Source: Trifolium pratense (Eukaryota; Streptophyta; Magnoliopsida; Fabales; Fabaceae). Taken from it: 64,000 bases of DNA. Positions 24,101 through 35,700 of the stretch are shown piece after piece (position 1 is the first letter of the stretch; every line of letters starts with the position of its first letter). The stretch is from contig NC_060063.1 in assembly GCF_020283565.1 (NCBI RefSeq), positions 36,728,635 through 36,792,634 of the forward strand, written 5' to 3'. Made by a program: the position numbers and the translations under genes. The notes below the pieces were generated by a model, which saw only the letters and a list, made by a program, of their open reading frames with translations, had not been told where the DNA came from and did not search any database.

Positions 24101-24798
24101 TGAGGGCGTGGGAGGAGGAGTTGTTGGGGGAGTGTCAGGCTTTTCTACTTACTATCTCTTTGCAGGATCATGTTTCAGACAGGTGGCAGTGGCGAACTGA
24201 CCTTGATGACGGTTACACGGTTCGTGGTGCTTATCAGCTCTTGACGAGTCAGGATGACGTTACTCTGGATGCTACGTCAGGTCTTATCTGGCACCGTCAG
24301 GTTCCTTTGAAGGTTTCCATTTGTGCTTGGCGACTCTTGCGGGACAGGTTACCTACAAAAGCAAACCTGGTCACTCGAGGGATTTTATCTACGGAGGCGC
24401 ATCTTTGTGTTTTTGGTTGCGAGGAGGTTGAGTCGGCTCAGCACTTGTTCCTCTATTGCAGCTCTCTTGGTTCTCTTTGGTCACTGGTCAGCTCATGGAT
24501 TGGTTCTTCTTCGGTGACTGCTCAGACTCTTCCATAACACTTTGTTCAGTTTACGGATTCAGCAGGTGGTTCTAGAGATCGACGTTCTTTCATGCAGCTC
24601 GTTTGACTTGTTTGTGTTTGGGTTGTGTGGACTGAAAGAAATCATCGATTGTTTACAGGCTCAGCAAATTCAGTGCATCATATGGTGGATAAGATCAAGA
24701 CATTCTCGTATAGGTGGTTGAAAGCGACGAGTATCACTTTAGCTTTGAACTGCCATAGTTGGTGGTCTAATCCTTTGCTTTGCTTGGGCCTTGTATAG
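21109..24798 (+). pseudogene. LINE ORF2: APE endonuclease, reverse transcriptase, zf-RVT
   Basis: ATG at 21109 gives MKIVSWNVRGLGG, the canonical plant LINE endonuclease start. IQETKLQ, GDFNAV, SRLDRFLLTG and SDHCPLVL follow. An in-frame TAA at 22348-22350 interrupts the linker. The same frame continues with KSPGPDGINFGF, DFRPISLMGSLYKILAKVLA, QTAFVKGRQILDGI, KVDFEKAYDSVDW, GLRQGDPLSPFLFLLAAEG, FADDTLLMG and FLYLGLPIGGDPRR, then a zf-RVT module (CVFGCEEVESAQHLFLYC). TAA at 24535 and TGA at 24604 interrupt the tail, which resumes in frame as VCVWVVWTERNHRLF...YRWLKA and ends at TAG 24796. No frameshift was seen between the start and 24798, so nonsense changes are the only visible breaks. Confidence 0.9.
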
Positions 24799-24875
24799 TT
24801 TCTTTTGGTTCTTGTACTTTTGACTCTATTTGTAACCTTGTTTTAGTCTTCTTGGCACGTCTTGTGCTAAAAGAC

Positions 24876-24880
24876 TATTA

Positions 24881-24947
<67 letters not shown>
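24876..24947. repeat. (TA)n microsatellite in the LINE 3'UTR
   Basis: A nearly perfect run of over 30 TA units sits between the ORF2 end and the A-rich tail. Confidence 0.95.
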
Positions 24948-24950
<3 letters not shown>

Positions 24951-25534
24951 ATTTTGGCTTGTTCAAAAAAAACTCCAAATATAATAAAAAATTCCAATGG
25001 TTAAAATTTTAAAAATTAATAAGGTTTTTTGTGGACAACTTACACTTAATGACATCCACAATCCGGTCCACTAAAACTAGCGTTTTTTGTCAAAAATTGA
25101 TGGAAAAGACCAATTGAGAAACGAATGTGTCTTTAAGGGACCAATCCTGACCTTTTTTTCTTTAAGGGGCCATTGTGAAACCTAAAATATCTTTAAGGGA
25201 CCAAAAGCCTAATTAAGCCTTTTTTTAATAGTATATTTTATTTTTATTACAAAAAAATCTTATTTAATTTTTTGTAAATATAAATTTTACATTTTTTTTG
25301 TTTACAATGTTGACGGTGAGGAACGAACCTATGACCTCATACATTACCCAAATCCCTCACCACTAAACTGAATCTAGTGGCTTATTTTACGTTTTTCTTT
25401 CTTATTTTTTACCTTTTTTTTTTCTTTCAAAAATTCAATATATTTTACTTAAAAAAATACACATTTTCGTGTTAGACCACATATTAATTTTTTCTTTAGG
25501 CCCCACATTGTGTTGGGCCGGCCCTGTTTAATTT

Positions 25535-26129
25535 GCTTGGTAGAGATATCATATTTGATATGCAGGAGTTGGAGTTTAAACCCCGAGCGTTTCACTTTTT
25601 CATCTTAAGAGTGAAATTGTAGCTATTAGACTACTTGATAAAAAAAAAAAACTATGTTGAAAATTTCTAAAAGTTAATATTAAAATAAAATGTAAGAATC
25701 GATCCAAAATGTGATAACAATGGAATTTAAGTTTTTTTATGAGCTTTTATTTTCAATGTAATTCAAGTCTTCTTATGAGTTGTTTTTTTTTTTTGCATAA
25801 TCTTTTTTCTTCTAGTGAGAACATAGCAAAAAATTTTCCAATGAGCTAACTCATTTAAGTGTGTTAATATGGTATTATTTTCCTTAAAATTTGATGGATT
25901 GTAAAAGGAGAAGAGTGGCCATATATATTAGTGATGATTTCTACTCCATATGCTTACCATTTAACTATTCAACACCAAATTCTTAATTTAACATCATATT
26001 CTCCTTATTTTACTCCAAAACACTAATTTACCGATTTAATCTCTCCTTCTAATTATTTTGACTCTTCTCTAATTTCATCCTCCCCTTCCTAAAAAGAGAT
26101 AAAAACAAAAAAACAAAAATCAAAATTAC
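25535..26129. other. 5' flank of the TSPO gene
   Basis: AT-rich, with no coding frame. The last about 40 bases before the ATG are an A-rich leader. I could not single out a TATA box or stress element with confidence. Confidence 0.5.
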
Positions 26130-26630
26130 ATGGCTACTCAAACCTTGCATGAAACAAAGAAATCACAAGCTAAGAGAGCACTACGTTCCCTAGCTATAGG
26201 AATTGCAATTCCCTTTACAATAACATTAACAATAATCATTCTCTTTGGATCAGGCAAAAAATACAATGTTTTGGCTAAGCCATTTTGGTTTGCACCCCTT
26301 TGGTACATTCACTTAGCAACATTGGGCTCATCTTTCTTTATGGGCCTAGCTGCTTGGTTAGTTTGGGCTGATGGTGGATTTAAAGGTGAATCAGATGCAT
26401 TGTGTTTCTATGTAGCTCATATATCTCTAAGCATTGTTTGGCATCCACTTGTTCTTGTTATGAATGCTTATTGGCTTGCATTGGTTTCTGGTCTTGTTGA
26501 TTGTGGAACACTTTTTATTTGTTACTTGAGGTTTAGAAAGGTTAATCCTTTTGCTAAAGATTTGGCTAAACCATGTTTGGCTTGGACTATGTATCTTACT
26601 CTTGTTAGCTTTAAGTTAATGTTTCTTTGA
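26130..26630 (+). CDS. TSPO: Translocator protein TSPO (TspO/MBR family), intronless
   Basis: A single uninterrupted 166-codon frame. After a basic N-terminal segment (residues 1-20) come five hydrophobic segments at about 22-42, 55-80, 85-110, 112-130 and 145-165, the TspO/MBR fold. Recognisable family blocks are AKPFWFAPLWYIHLATLG, FMGLAAWLVWADGGF and the aromatic/proline-rich SIVWHPLVL. Plant TSPO is a tryptophan-rich membrane protein of ER and Golgi that binds haem and is induced by abscisic acid and drought, then removed by autophagy. Length and absence of introns match Arabidopsis TSPO (At2g47770). The ATG lies in an A-rich leader with no upstream in-frame alternative. It is the only intact host gene in the left 31 kb and stands close to the right flank of the hAT element. 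Confidence 0.92.
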   Translation: MATQTLHETKKSQAKRALRSLAIGIAIPFTITLTIIILFGSGKKYNVLAKPFWFAPLWYIHLATLGSSFFMGLAAWLVWADGGFKGESDALCFYVAHISLSIVWHPLVLVMNAYWLALVSGLVDCGTLFICYLRFRKVNPFAKDLAKPCLAWTMYLTLVSFKLMFL

Positions 26631-28132
26631 TTATAGTTTTGTATAGTTGTTAATTTGATTGAAATTAATACTCATTTTAGATTATCATAGAGGTATGTTT
26701 AAGGAAGAGAAAAATATAAAATTGTTAGCAATTTTAATTTTTGTGCTTTACTTTCCACTCCTATCTATTTCTCTCTTTATTTTCTTCAAAAGCCGCACAC
26801 TATTTAGTTTCTGTAAAATCACGGTGGATCATAGTAATTCTGGTATACTCACCGTAATATCAAACATAAATTTAATTTATTAGAAACAACAATGGGAAGG
26901 ACAATATGGATAGTAACCTCCATTATCATATTTGTTTGCAGGTAACTCATCTACATGAACCACATTAGATTTTAAATAAGTTTTTCAAATAAAATCAAAC
27001 CAATTTTGTTTGTTATTTTTAAAAAATTGGTTTATATTTGCATAAATGATTCTAAATAAGTGTGATTTTAAAATTGTTTTTGCTATAAAATTGATTCTTC
27101 ATTTATTCGCATGTTTTATCATGTTTTTTGGTATAACGTGATTCGAACTCCGACCTTTGCATATATAATGCAATGTCTTTACTAACTGAATTAAGCTCAC
27201 GAAAAACGATATTCATTTATTTTATCTCCAAGTTTATGTTTAGCAATCACTCATTTACATCAGATCCTTGATTGTCATCGTTATATGGCCTGTTTATTTC
27301 AAATTTTTCACAAAAAAAATCTATTTTTTTCCAAAAAAATCATTTTTTTTAAAAAATCTCAAACAAACATACCCATATTCCATCATCCCTACACTGCCTT
27401 TTGCATCTCCGCAAGAAAAAAAAGCATAAATAGAAGTCGATTCCACTTTTTTGTCCTGCTGAAAGCTTCGCACAATGATATCCGAATTTGTACGGAGGGT
27501 TTTTTTTTATTTATCTAATTTTTTTTTGAAATAGTAATAACATAAAGTCTCGAGTAAGATTATGTGATGAGTATGTACTTCAACTCCAATCTCCATTGAT
27601 TCTGATGGCCCCACAAGAATCCAAACATCCGACCAAACTCCAAAGTTAAATTGCTTGCGAAACATGATGAGAAGATACGATCATACGAATGCGACAACCA
27701 CTCATTATTTCACTATAGTACAAACTACAAAGTACAAACCATAGTAAGTAACGTAAAAAAACAGGAAACTACTAGCAAGTATCTACCAAGTAGTCTAGAA
27801 ATAAATTAGATACACGTATTATTCAATAATAAACCTAACAAGAGTGTTTTAAAAATCGGAGCGATCATAAAACTGACAAGGTCACAGGTTCACAGATCCT
27901 TAGTTGAATCACATTAATAAATCAGATTAAATAAGATGACTCGATAGTCGATTGTATAACTCGGTCGTATGACTTGGTCTTTGTAGGTCACATCACCCTA
28001 GTTCAATCTTTTTTGTCTAATATTCCTCTTTATGCTATATAAACTTGTTATATTCTCATTTTTATTTGTGAGAATGCTAAGAGAAGTTGCATAAGTTTTA
28101 TTTGGGGATCCCTGAAGAGGAATGTGACCATG
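26631..28132. other. Intergenic spacer after TSPO
   Basis: Homopolymer-rich and AT-rich. The TSPO 3'UTR should end within the first few hundred bases. A SINE-like segment lies at 27128-27202. At about 27849-28010 the words AAAAATCGGAGC and GGTTCAC resemble one end of the GC-rich hAT family, but no partner end was found. No gene is supported. Confidence 0.5.
27128..27202 (-). repeat. tRNA-derived SINE-like fragment
   Basis: On the minus strand GTGAGCTTAATTCAGTTAGTA resembles a tRNA A box, and GGAGTTCGAATC 40 bases later matches a B box. This is the head of a common legume repeat. No cloverleaf can be drawn, so it is not a tRNA gene. Confidence 0.5.
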
Positions 28133-28141
28133 ATTTAAAAA

Positions 28142-28447
28142 GGCTTAATTAGTAAAATGGTTCCTTAAATATATTTTTGGTTTCAGATTGATCCCTTAAA
28201 GAAAAAAAGGTCTAAATAGGTCCATTAAAGAAAAAAAGGTCTGAATAGGTCCCTTAAAGACATCTCTGTTAATCAGTTTGGTCCCTAAAAAAATGTCCGA
28301 ATAGGACCAAACTGATTAACGAATATGTCTTTAAGGGACCTATTCGGACATTTTTTTTCTTTAAGGGACCTATTCAGACCTTTTTTTCTTTAAGGGACCA
28401 ATGTGAAATTAAGAATGTCTTTAAAAGACCATTTTACTAATTAAGCC
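28142..28447. mobile_element. MULE-type MITE with perfect 9 bp target duplication
   Basis: The 306 bp element begins GGCTTAATTAGTAAAATGG and ends with its inverse. Most of the element is an inverted repeat of CCCTTAAAGA-type words. The flanks are ATTTAAAAA on both sides (28133-28141 and 28448-28456), a perfect 9 bp duplication typical of Mutator-like elements. Related CTTTAAGGGACCAA words occur at 25130-25210, so a second, older copy lies inside the hAT element's right arm. Confidence 0.85.
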
Positions 28448-29267
28448 ATTTAAAAATATGCGTATGCTAAACCAAACGTACATGTTAAAGCTAGTATAGT
28501 ATCTAGTTAATAATTCAGAGATTTTTTATTTTTTTTTGGTTTATATAATTCAGAGAAACTTTAGTTCAGAGTGATGAAAGCTAAATATGTTTGTGATCCT
28601 AATGTTCTCCATGATATTCTCTTGAAGAAAAAATGTTGAAATATTTGGCGAGCTATTTGTAATATTTGGGAAGATGCAACAACTAATATATCTTCAAAAT
28701 GGAAAAAAGGTATTAGATTCTGGATGCATAGGTGGATCCATGATGTTGCTCCTCTAGTGATCAATTTCTTTAACAATATTCATGTTGGTCAAACAAATTT
28801 TCCTGTTTGTTTTTATGCATATGGTAATTAGTGGAACTGGGAAATCCTTAACCAACTGTTGCTTGAGGATATCTATACAAAATCTCTACAATCAAACCTC
28901 CATCCACGGAATTGCATTGATCACAAATTTTCTCTCAAACTTTTCCTCATGGAAAAAAAAACCTCAATGAGAGAAATGATCTCCACTTGTTCAAGCTAAC
29001 TTGGAAATGGAAAAGTTCCAACAAGATGCATTATTTTCTTTGGAAAGCAGCTCATGACAAACTTATGACTAATGAGACACAAAATCAATATAACATATCA
29101 CAACAATTGTCCTCGTTGCTAACAAGACCTGAATCTATTATGTTTGTCATTATATATAGAAGCAATAAAATTTTGGTCTCCAATCATTAAACCGGATTGT
29201 TGGGCAAAAATATTTAGCCTTTGGTCTAATGTCTTGGCTTGAATCGAACATTGACAATGAAGATATA

Positions 29268-30746
29268 GGGTGTGTTTGTTTCAAGGTTTGTAATGTTATT
29301 CCTGGAAATATGAGATCTGGAATGTAACATTGCTATGTTTGTTTCAAGTTTTGAAAATTTGTTCTCATACATTTTTTAATCCCAGGAATGTTAATTACAC
29401 ATAACTTCTACACTTGTTATTCTCATGCTAATAGGGTGAGAATATAACATTCCCATGGGAATAAAACTCAAGTTCCTGTAACTTCTCATAACTTCCCACT
29501 ACCACTCACATTTATTTGCATTTTTAGTTTTTCAATTTTTTATTTTATATAAATTTTAAAAACATTCACAGGAAATCTAAATTTTAACCAAACACATGAG
29601 TAGGAATGTTATTCCTGGAAATAATATTCCCAGGAATATCATGAAGGTGGAAAAACACAAGAAGGGGGGGGTTGAATTGTGTTTTTAGTATTTTAAAACT
29701 TTTTCGAGTTAGCAGCGGATAAAACTAAAGCACAATATAAAAGGTAAGAGGATAGAGAAGAACACACATGAATTTATACCGGTTCCTCTCACAAATCGAG
29801 ACTAGTCCAGTCCTCTTGCACTTTCAAGAGAGTTTCACTAAAATAATCACCAAGATTACAACCACTTGCTCAAGTTAAACTAACAAGAGACTTCCTACTC
29901 AAATGCTCAAGTTAACTAAACAAGAGACTTCGAAAACCACAAAGGTTTACAAATGAAAGTATAGAAATAAACCTAAGACTTAAATAAACACAAGTATGAT
30001 AATTTACAAATGTTTAAAGAACTACCAGAGTATGACAGAACAAGAGCTTCAGAGCTGTAAGTCTTTTGTGCAGAGATTCTTTCAATTCGATTGCGCGCGT
30101 ATGATTGTTGTATGCAGCAATGCAATTCGTCTTTTATTTATATGCCAATGAAATTAGAGACGTTGCAGATGACCGTTGATGAAGATAAGATTGTCAGCTT
30201 GAACTTGTCTTGACATGAATTTGAATAGCATCCAAAACTGAACAAGAGTTTCAGCTACTTTGGCTTGGTGCAGAGAAGACTTTCCATTCATAGCTAAGAA
30301 GACAAACAAACCACGTTCCTTCCTTAAGACTATGGATTATGTAAGAAAGCTATTATGAACCACTTATGAGGTCACTTTCTTCATTGAAAAAAGTGTTGAT
30401 GCAATGATTCAAACTTCATAACCCTGTCTTCACAAAGTTCAAGATCAATCCAGAGGTTTATCATCTTCTGACCTATCAACTGCTGAGGCTTCAAACCTCT
30501 GAGACTTACATCTTCTGACATTGATATCCTCTAAGCTTTAAGAACTTATCTTCTGGCATATTTTCAGAACTTATCTTCACAATAATTCTGCATACTTACA
30601 AATAAATTTTAGTATCTCCAATTGTACATTTAATACTTTGTTATCATCAAAACTTTAATAATCACAGGGGGAACATATAAATCTCAATTTTGTTCCAACA
30701 TATCATTCCAAGGAATGCAATTTCATACCTTGAAACAAACACACCC
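29268..30746. mobile_element. MITE with GGGTGTGTTTGTTTCAAGG termini, split by a solo LTR
   Basis: Both ends carry the same 19 bp inverted repeat, GGGTGTGTTTGTTTCAAGG. The flanks share only ATA. Subtracting the solo LTR and one target duplication leaves about 415 bp without coding capacity. The termini resemble Tourist/PIF-Harbinger or hAT MITEs; superfamily is unresolved. Confidence 0.75.
29642..30700 (-). mobile_element. Solo LTR (copia-type), perfect 5 bp target duplication
   Basis: The block starts TGAAGG, ends CCAACA, and is flanked on both sides by TATCA (29637-29641 and 30701-30705). On the minus strand it runs from TGTTGGAACA to a C-rich end, CAACCCCCCCTTCTTGTG, like the 3' end of the long LTR at 5926-7665, which fixes its orientation. 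No internal region remains, so it is the product of LTR-LTR recombination. Confidence 0.9.
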
Positions 30747-31290
30747 ATAAAAAATACATTTTGGAGTTGGGTAACCTTCTTTGGCGTGTCCATTAGTGTT
30801 TATGGAATGATCGTAATGAATTGATATCTAATCGGTACTCTAATCTCCAATAAAATTGGTTCATTCATAAAATTAGTTTAGTGCAAGTGATTGTTGAGAG
30901 TATTGCTAAACCCACGAGGTTCCACTATTCATATCAAATAAAAACCCCCAATACTTTTAAGTTTAACGTCGATAGAGCTCATGGCAAAAGGAATGGTTTC
31001 TCAACTTGCAATATTGGTCGCAATAATTTGCAAAGTGCTAAATTGTGGAGTTTAGTTCATATTATGCTTACCACTAGTCATCTCCATCTTTTAAGTATAA
31101 TTTTTTGAAACAAATTATATATTTATTGCAAGTGTTGTCCCCAATCGATCTACAACTATGTCTTATCTCAAACTTTCCTCCTCTAACAAATTTTTGTTAA
31201 TCCTGACTGTAATTTTCTATGTTACTTATATGATATTAGATTGCAATAGTGATTCCACCTCGCCGCTTAGTTTGTTAACTTACCGCTCTT

Positions 31291-31300
31291 AGTATAAAAA
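31291..31300 (+). promoter_or_regulatory. TATA-like box of PRMT4
   Basis: AGTATAAAAA lies 55-64 bases before the PRMT4 ATG, giving a short leader. Confidence 0.45.
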
Positions 31301-31354
31301 ATAATAAAAAAAAAACCAAGAAAAAGTCAGTAACTGTGATTAAGCTCAGAGATA

Positions 31355-32713
31355 ATGGCAGAATCGGCGGAGATAAAGAGTAAGCAGCGAGACTTCCCTT
31401 TGGCATGTGTCAAACAGCTCTCTTCAGCTTCTTCTTCTTCTGCTTCGCCGGGGATTGTCCGCCTCACCACCAACGCTGTTCAAATTCACCACGATTCTCA
31501 CCAGATTGCTCTCCATGTTAACCTTCCAGATATTCAGGTTCATCTTTTTTTGTTGTTTATTGAAAATTAGGTTCACTTTATGATGAAGAGTGTTGTAATT
31601 AAATGGTTAATATTTAATTAAGCGGGTGTAGGCTGTTGGTCAGGGGTTCGATCCTTGCCAGCAGCAATTGTAGTATTTTCTTTGTAAATAAGTTGGTGGT
31701 ACTTATAAACCATCGACTTTTATTAAAAAAAAAAAAAAAAAATGGTTAATATTTGGTTGTTGAAACATAAGTGTTATTTGGATATCAATTTGTGATACTT
31801 AAATTCAACTATTTTTTTTTTAAATGGTTAAAGTAGTTTTGAGCCATGGTTAATGAAATGTTGGATTTTGGCCCGTGCGCATGGAGAAACATTTGTTGGA
31901 AGATGTTAGTTTCGAGAGATTATTCTCTGCAGTGGCATGCCTAATATTTTGGTTTACCAAAAATAAGATAAAATGAAATGTTGGATTTGGTTGATAAATA
32001 TATCACGATTAAGCGAAATTTGCAGGTGTGCATAATTGCATGTAGTTGGAACATGTGAAACTGTTGTTAATAACCTTCAAATTCATGGTTAATAAAATTC
32101 AGTTGGGTGTTAACGAATTATCCTTTTTTTTTGGGTCGCCAGATGAAGTGACAAATATCACCTAAAACACACATGCACACAACTCGAGGTCTGAAGTTGG
32201 AACCCGGATGAAGGTGTCCAACCTAGCAATATCGGCATTGCCAATTGAGCTAGGCCTTAACTACTCATTGAAGTGTGTGAATCACATGTGTGAACTGCGT
32301 AACCATTTAAAATGTAGTCAAATTTAGGTGTCCTAAATTGGTCTTCAAACAACATTTCTCTGACTAAAAATATTGTTGTGTATTTATGTTTTGCAGATAT
32401 TCAGATTAGGTCCTGTTCAATCAGTTTGCATAGTGGAAGGTTCTGATGCTGGCAAACAGGTACAAATTAATGCATAATCATCACTATTACAACCTCAATT
32501 AGTATTGTTTGATGAGTTTAGTAGCATATTGACAGTGTTTAATTTCCTTTAACATGGACATCAAATTATATCTCATTTTAATGTTGTGTTCCAAAAATTG
32601 ATTCCTAGTAAGATAGGATAAGATGGATATGAATTAATATTGTGGTCCTGCAGAATTTAATATTGCTGTCTTTTGTTTTTTTGGCTACTAGTACCGATTC
32701 TTATGCTCCTGTG

Positions 32714-32775
<62 letters not shown>

Positions 32776-35700
32776 AAGTAGTTGATACACTGCCAAATAG
32801 TTATGCCTTTTAACTATGCTATTTTTGAACCAGACATCTTACTCCAGAGGAGTTGCTATACAGTTTAGAAACGAGGAAGAGAGTGAGGCCTTCCATTGTG
32901 TATTCCAACAATGGAAGAAGGAATTCAATGTTCAAGGTGCTACTTTGGAAAGTTTGTGTAAACATTGTTGTAGAATGGCTTATGCCAAATTGTGTTGATT
33001 TTGATTACTTCAGCTCATCTTTGGATTGCTCAGTGACATATATAAACCTAGTGAATGTTTATAAGATTAGATGACATTCATAAAAGTTAAAGGATGTAAG
33101 AGTAAAACAATTGTTATTTAGCATATTGTTATTGTTTAATTCTTGTTATCATTCAACATATATTTAGATTATCGATATGGTTCAATGGTGTTTAACATAT
33201 TTTTAATGCTAGTTGATACTGTAAATGATACTTGACAGGTATCAATTTCTACTCGAGAAATTTATGACATTTTATCATTTTTTTAAAAAGTGGTTTATTT
33301 TATCACATTACTATTCATGTTTGATTCAGCTAGCATCTGAATTAGTGTTTCAAGACAGATTCCCCATCAAATAACTTTTATTGGTTAAACGTTTTCATTT
33401 TCAACCGGTTCATTATCATCTATATACATTTTTGTTTTAATTATACTTTTATGAGTGTAGTTTGTTTGCACATTAAGTTTCTTTGTTGGTAAGATAGGAT
33501 GTTTGTTTAATTACATATTTGATTATTCAACTCAGGAGGGAACATAACGAATGGAACTAATGCAATGACTTCCAAAAGCAAATTTGATGAAAAGATAGAG
33601 CCATCTTCTGCAAAAATGTATTTTCATTATTATGGACAACTTCTTCATCAGCAAAATATGTTGCAGGACTATGTGAGGACAGGTTATACCTAATTGTATG
33701 CTAGCAGTCTTTCATTAATTTATTTAAATGTATCTATAAATATATTTATTCGACAAGTTCACAATTATTTTTTTGTAGGTACATATTATGCTGCTGTTAT
33801 GGAGAACCGCACTGATTTCTTTGGTCGTGTAGTAGTTGATGTTGGCGCCGGCAGTGGTATTTTGTCATTATTTGCTGCTCAGGTAACTTAGCACCTTTGT
33901 TGGCCAAGTCTAATTGTATCACATGCAAAGTGTTATTCATTCTCATATTGAAAGCAGTGATGTCATTCCTTTGTAGGCAGGTGCAAAACATGTATATGCA
34001 ATAGAAGCATCTGAAATGGCAGAATACGCACGCAAACTTATAGCTGGGAACCCACTACTGGGTCAACGAATTACCGTGAGATATTTTTTCTTTTCAGTTT
34101 TATTCTGTAGTCTGTTCATTAGTTATTGGACCAGTCAGGGAAATATGTCCTGTATTATTTATTAATTATATATACAGGTTATCAAAGGAAGAGTTGAGGA
34201 TGTTGTATTGCCAGAGAAAGCAGATATTCTGATATCTGAGCCCATGGGTAAGTTCATATTTTGCTTGCAGCCAGTCACTAAATGAATCATGATATTTCTT
34301 GCATTAGTTAAGTTACATTTTTTAAATAACTTTTTCTGTTCCTGCTCTGTGGTGTTGAGATAAGTTGTGTTGTAAATATTTTATATACGTTTTTTTGGGT
34401 AGTAACATAGTTCTTGTAGCCATTTTGTTGGAACTTTAATAACTTGGAAATTTCTGTGTTGTGCAGGCACCTTGTTAGTTAATGAAAGAATGCTGGAGTC
34501 TTATGTTATTGCCAGAGATAGGTTTCTTACCCCTAATGGCAAAATGTTTCCTACATCGGGAAGGTATGGTTGAACTTTGACCATCCTTTTTTCTTTTTTT
34601 ATAGTTTCTGTTTGTGTTTCTGTCATACTACAAAGTGTTATTTTGACATGCTATTACAAGAGGAAAGTTGTTAAGATTATCACATTCCCTTTAAAAGTTA
34701 TGTATACCTAGATTTTGTTTTTAATTTCTTGCAGCACATTTTTCATGTATTGATGCTTGTTCTAAAATGCAAAATTTTGTGTTGAAAATGCTACATTTTT
34801 AGTTCCAAATGGTTAGGATTTTGAAGTTTGCATTTTCCTGCCAACTATTTACAATTATCTAAGGATTATTTGTCTCCTCATAACCTTGGAATTATTACTT
34901 TTGTAGGATTCATATGGCACCTTTCAGTGATGAATGTTTGTTTGTTGAAATTGCTAGTAAGGTGCGTAATCATATGTGGATATGTACATGTACTTCTTTG
35001 ATATATTTCAATACAATATACACACATGCATACTTGTAACTCGTAAGAAGAATGAGACTTTGAAAGATGCGTGTATATGTGAATTTTGATAAATATGTTT
35101 ATTGAAATTATTATTAAGATCCATAATTTTGTTTGTGTAAACATGCATATAATCTTTAGGTATTTCATACTTTTCTTATTTAAATGAATTATCTCAGGAT
35201 TAATGTTAGCATGAAGATAACATAAAGGAAACTTAAATTTGTAAAAAGCCTCTTCTGGATTACCACATGCCACAAATGAATGGCCCATCTAATCAGATGT
35301 ATCTCTTACCGAGCTTTGCTTCGGTTTTCTAGTTAACTGGATGACATTACCCAAAAAAGATCACCAAACTTTAAAATCCTTTCGCTTTATAGAATCCAAG
35401 TTGTTAGCTGTTGGTTCCATAATGTGTGTCAGAATTGTATCATTATCTAGCACTCTTTTAGTGAATGTCGATAAGAGGATCCATCCTTGTATTTGACTGT
35501 TCTTTATATTACTCTATCTGTTCAGGGGCTGTTCTGGCAGCAACAAAACTATTATGGTGTTGATTTGACGCCCTTACACGGGACTGCCTTTCAAGGATAC
35601 TTCTCTCAGGTATCATACCAGCTTGGTTTCAAAAAATTAAGTGAAGTTTTCTAATTTATCCTATAAGGGTATTATATTTTGAATAATATCTATTTATAAA

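Larger units (their letters stand above)
18440..24972 (+). mobile_element. LINE-1 type retrotransposon, near full length, two ORFs
   Basis: A GC-richer block holds a 5'UTR, ORF1 (RRM-containing gag-like), ORF2 (endonuclease, RT, zf-RVT and C-terminal region), a (TA)n tract in the 3'UTR and a short A8 tail at 24966-24973 after TTTTGGCTTGTTC. The 5' boundary is approximate, and I could not find a convincing target duplication. It lies inside the hAT element. Three in-frame stops in ORF2 and a probable shift at the ORF1 start make it inactive, yet it is otherwise well preserved. Confidence 0.85.
18004..25526. mobile_element. hAT element (CAGGGCCGGCCCAA termini) split by a LINE
   Basis: The left end CAGGGCCGGCCCAA and the right end TTGGGCCGGCCCTG form a perfect 14 bp terminal inverted repeat of the common hAT type. 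Flanks are CTTAATTT (17996-18003) and TTTAATTT (25527-25534), an 8 bp target duplication with one mismatch. No hAT transposase was recognised. After subtracting the LINE about 1 kb remains, so the element is a non-autonomous derivative. Confidence 0.8.
28561..31110 (+). pseudogene. Decayed LINE C-terminal region / RNase H-like fragment, interrupted
   Basis: Broken frames read IWRAICNIWEDATTNISSKW followed by IRFWMHRWI, the segment found downstream of plant LINE RT domains. FKLTWKWKSSNKMHYFLW and KAAHDKLMTNETQ resemble zf-RVT. Right of the nested insertions, at 30881-31060, VIVESIAKPTRFHYSYQIK and TPNTFKFNVDRAHGKRNG resemble the start of an RVT_3 RNase H domain (KFNVDGA motif). Many stops are present. 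The relic was split by the insertion at 29268-30746. Confidence 0.6.

Noticed and set aside
26659..26883. ORF directly after TSPO
   Set aside because: Hydrophobic AT-rich translation in the TSPO 3' flank, no start context and no domain.
27128..27202. Possible tRNA gene (A and B boxes)
   Set aside because: No acceptor stem or cloverleaf can be formed; the pattern is that of a tRNA-derived SINE head.
987..32773. Microsatellites as possible CRISPR-like arrays
   Set aside because: Simple dinucleotide runs with no spacers; the DNA is plant nuclear.
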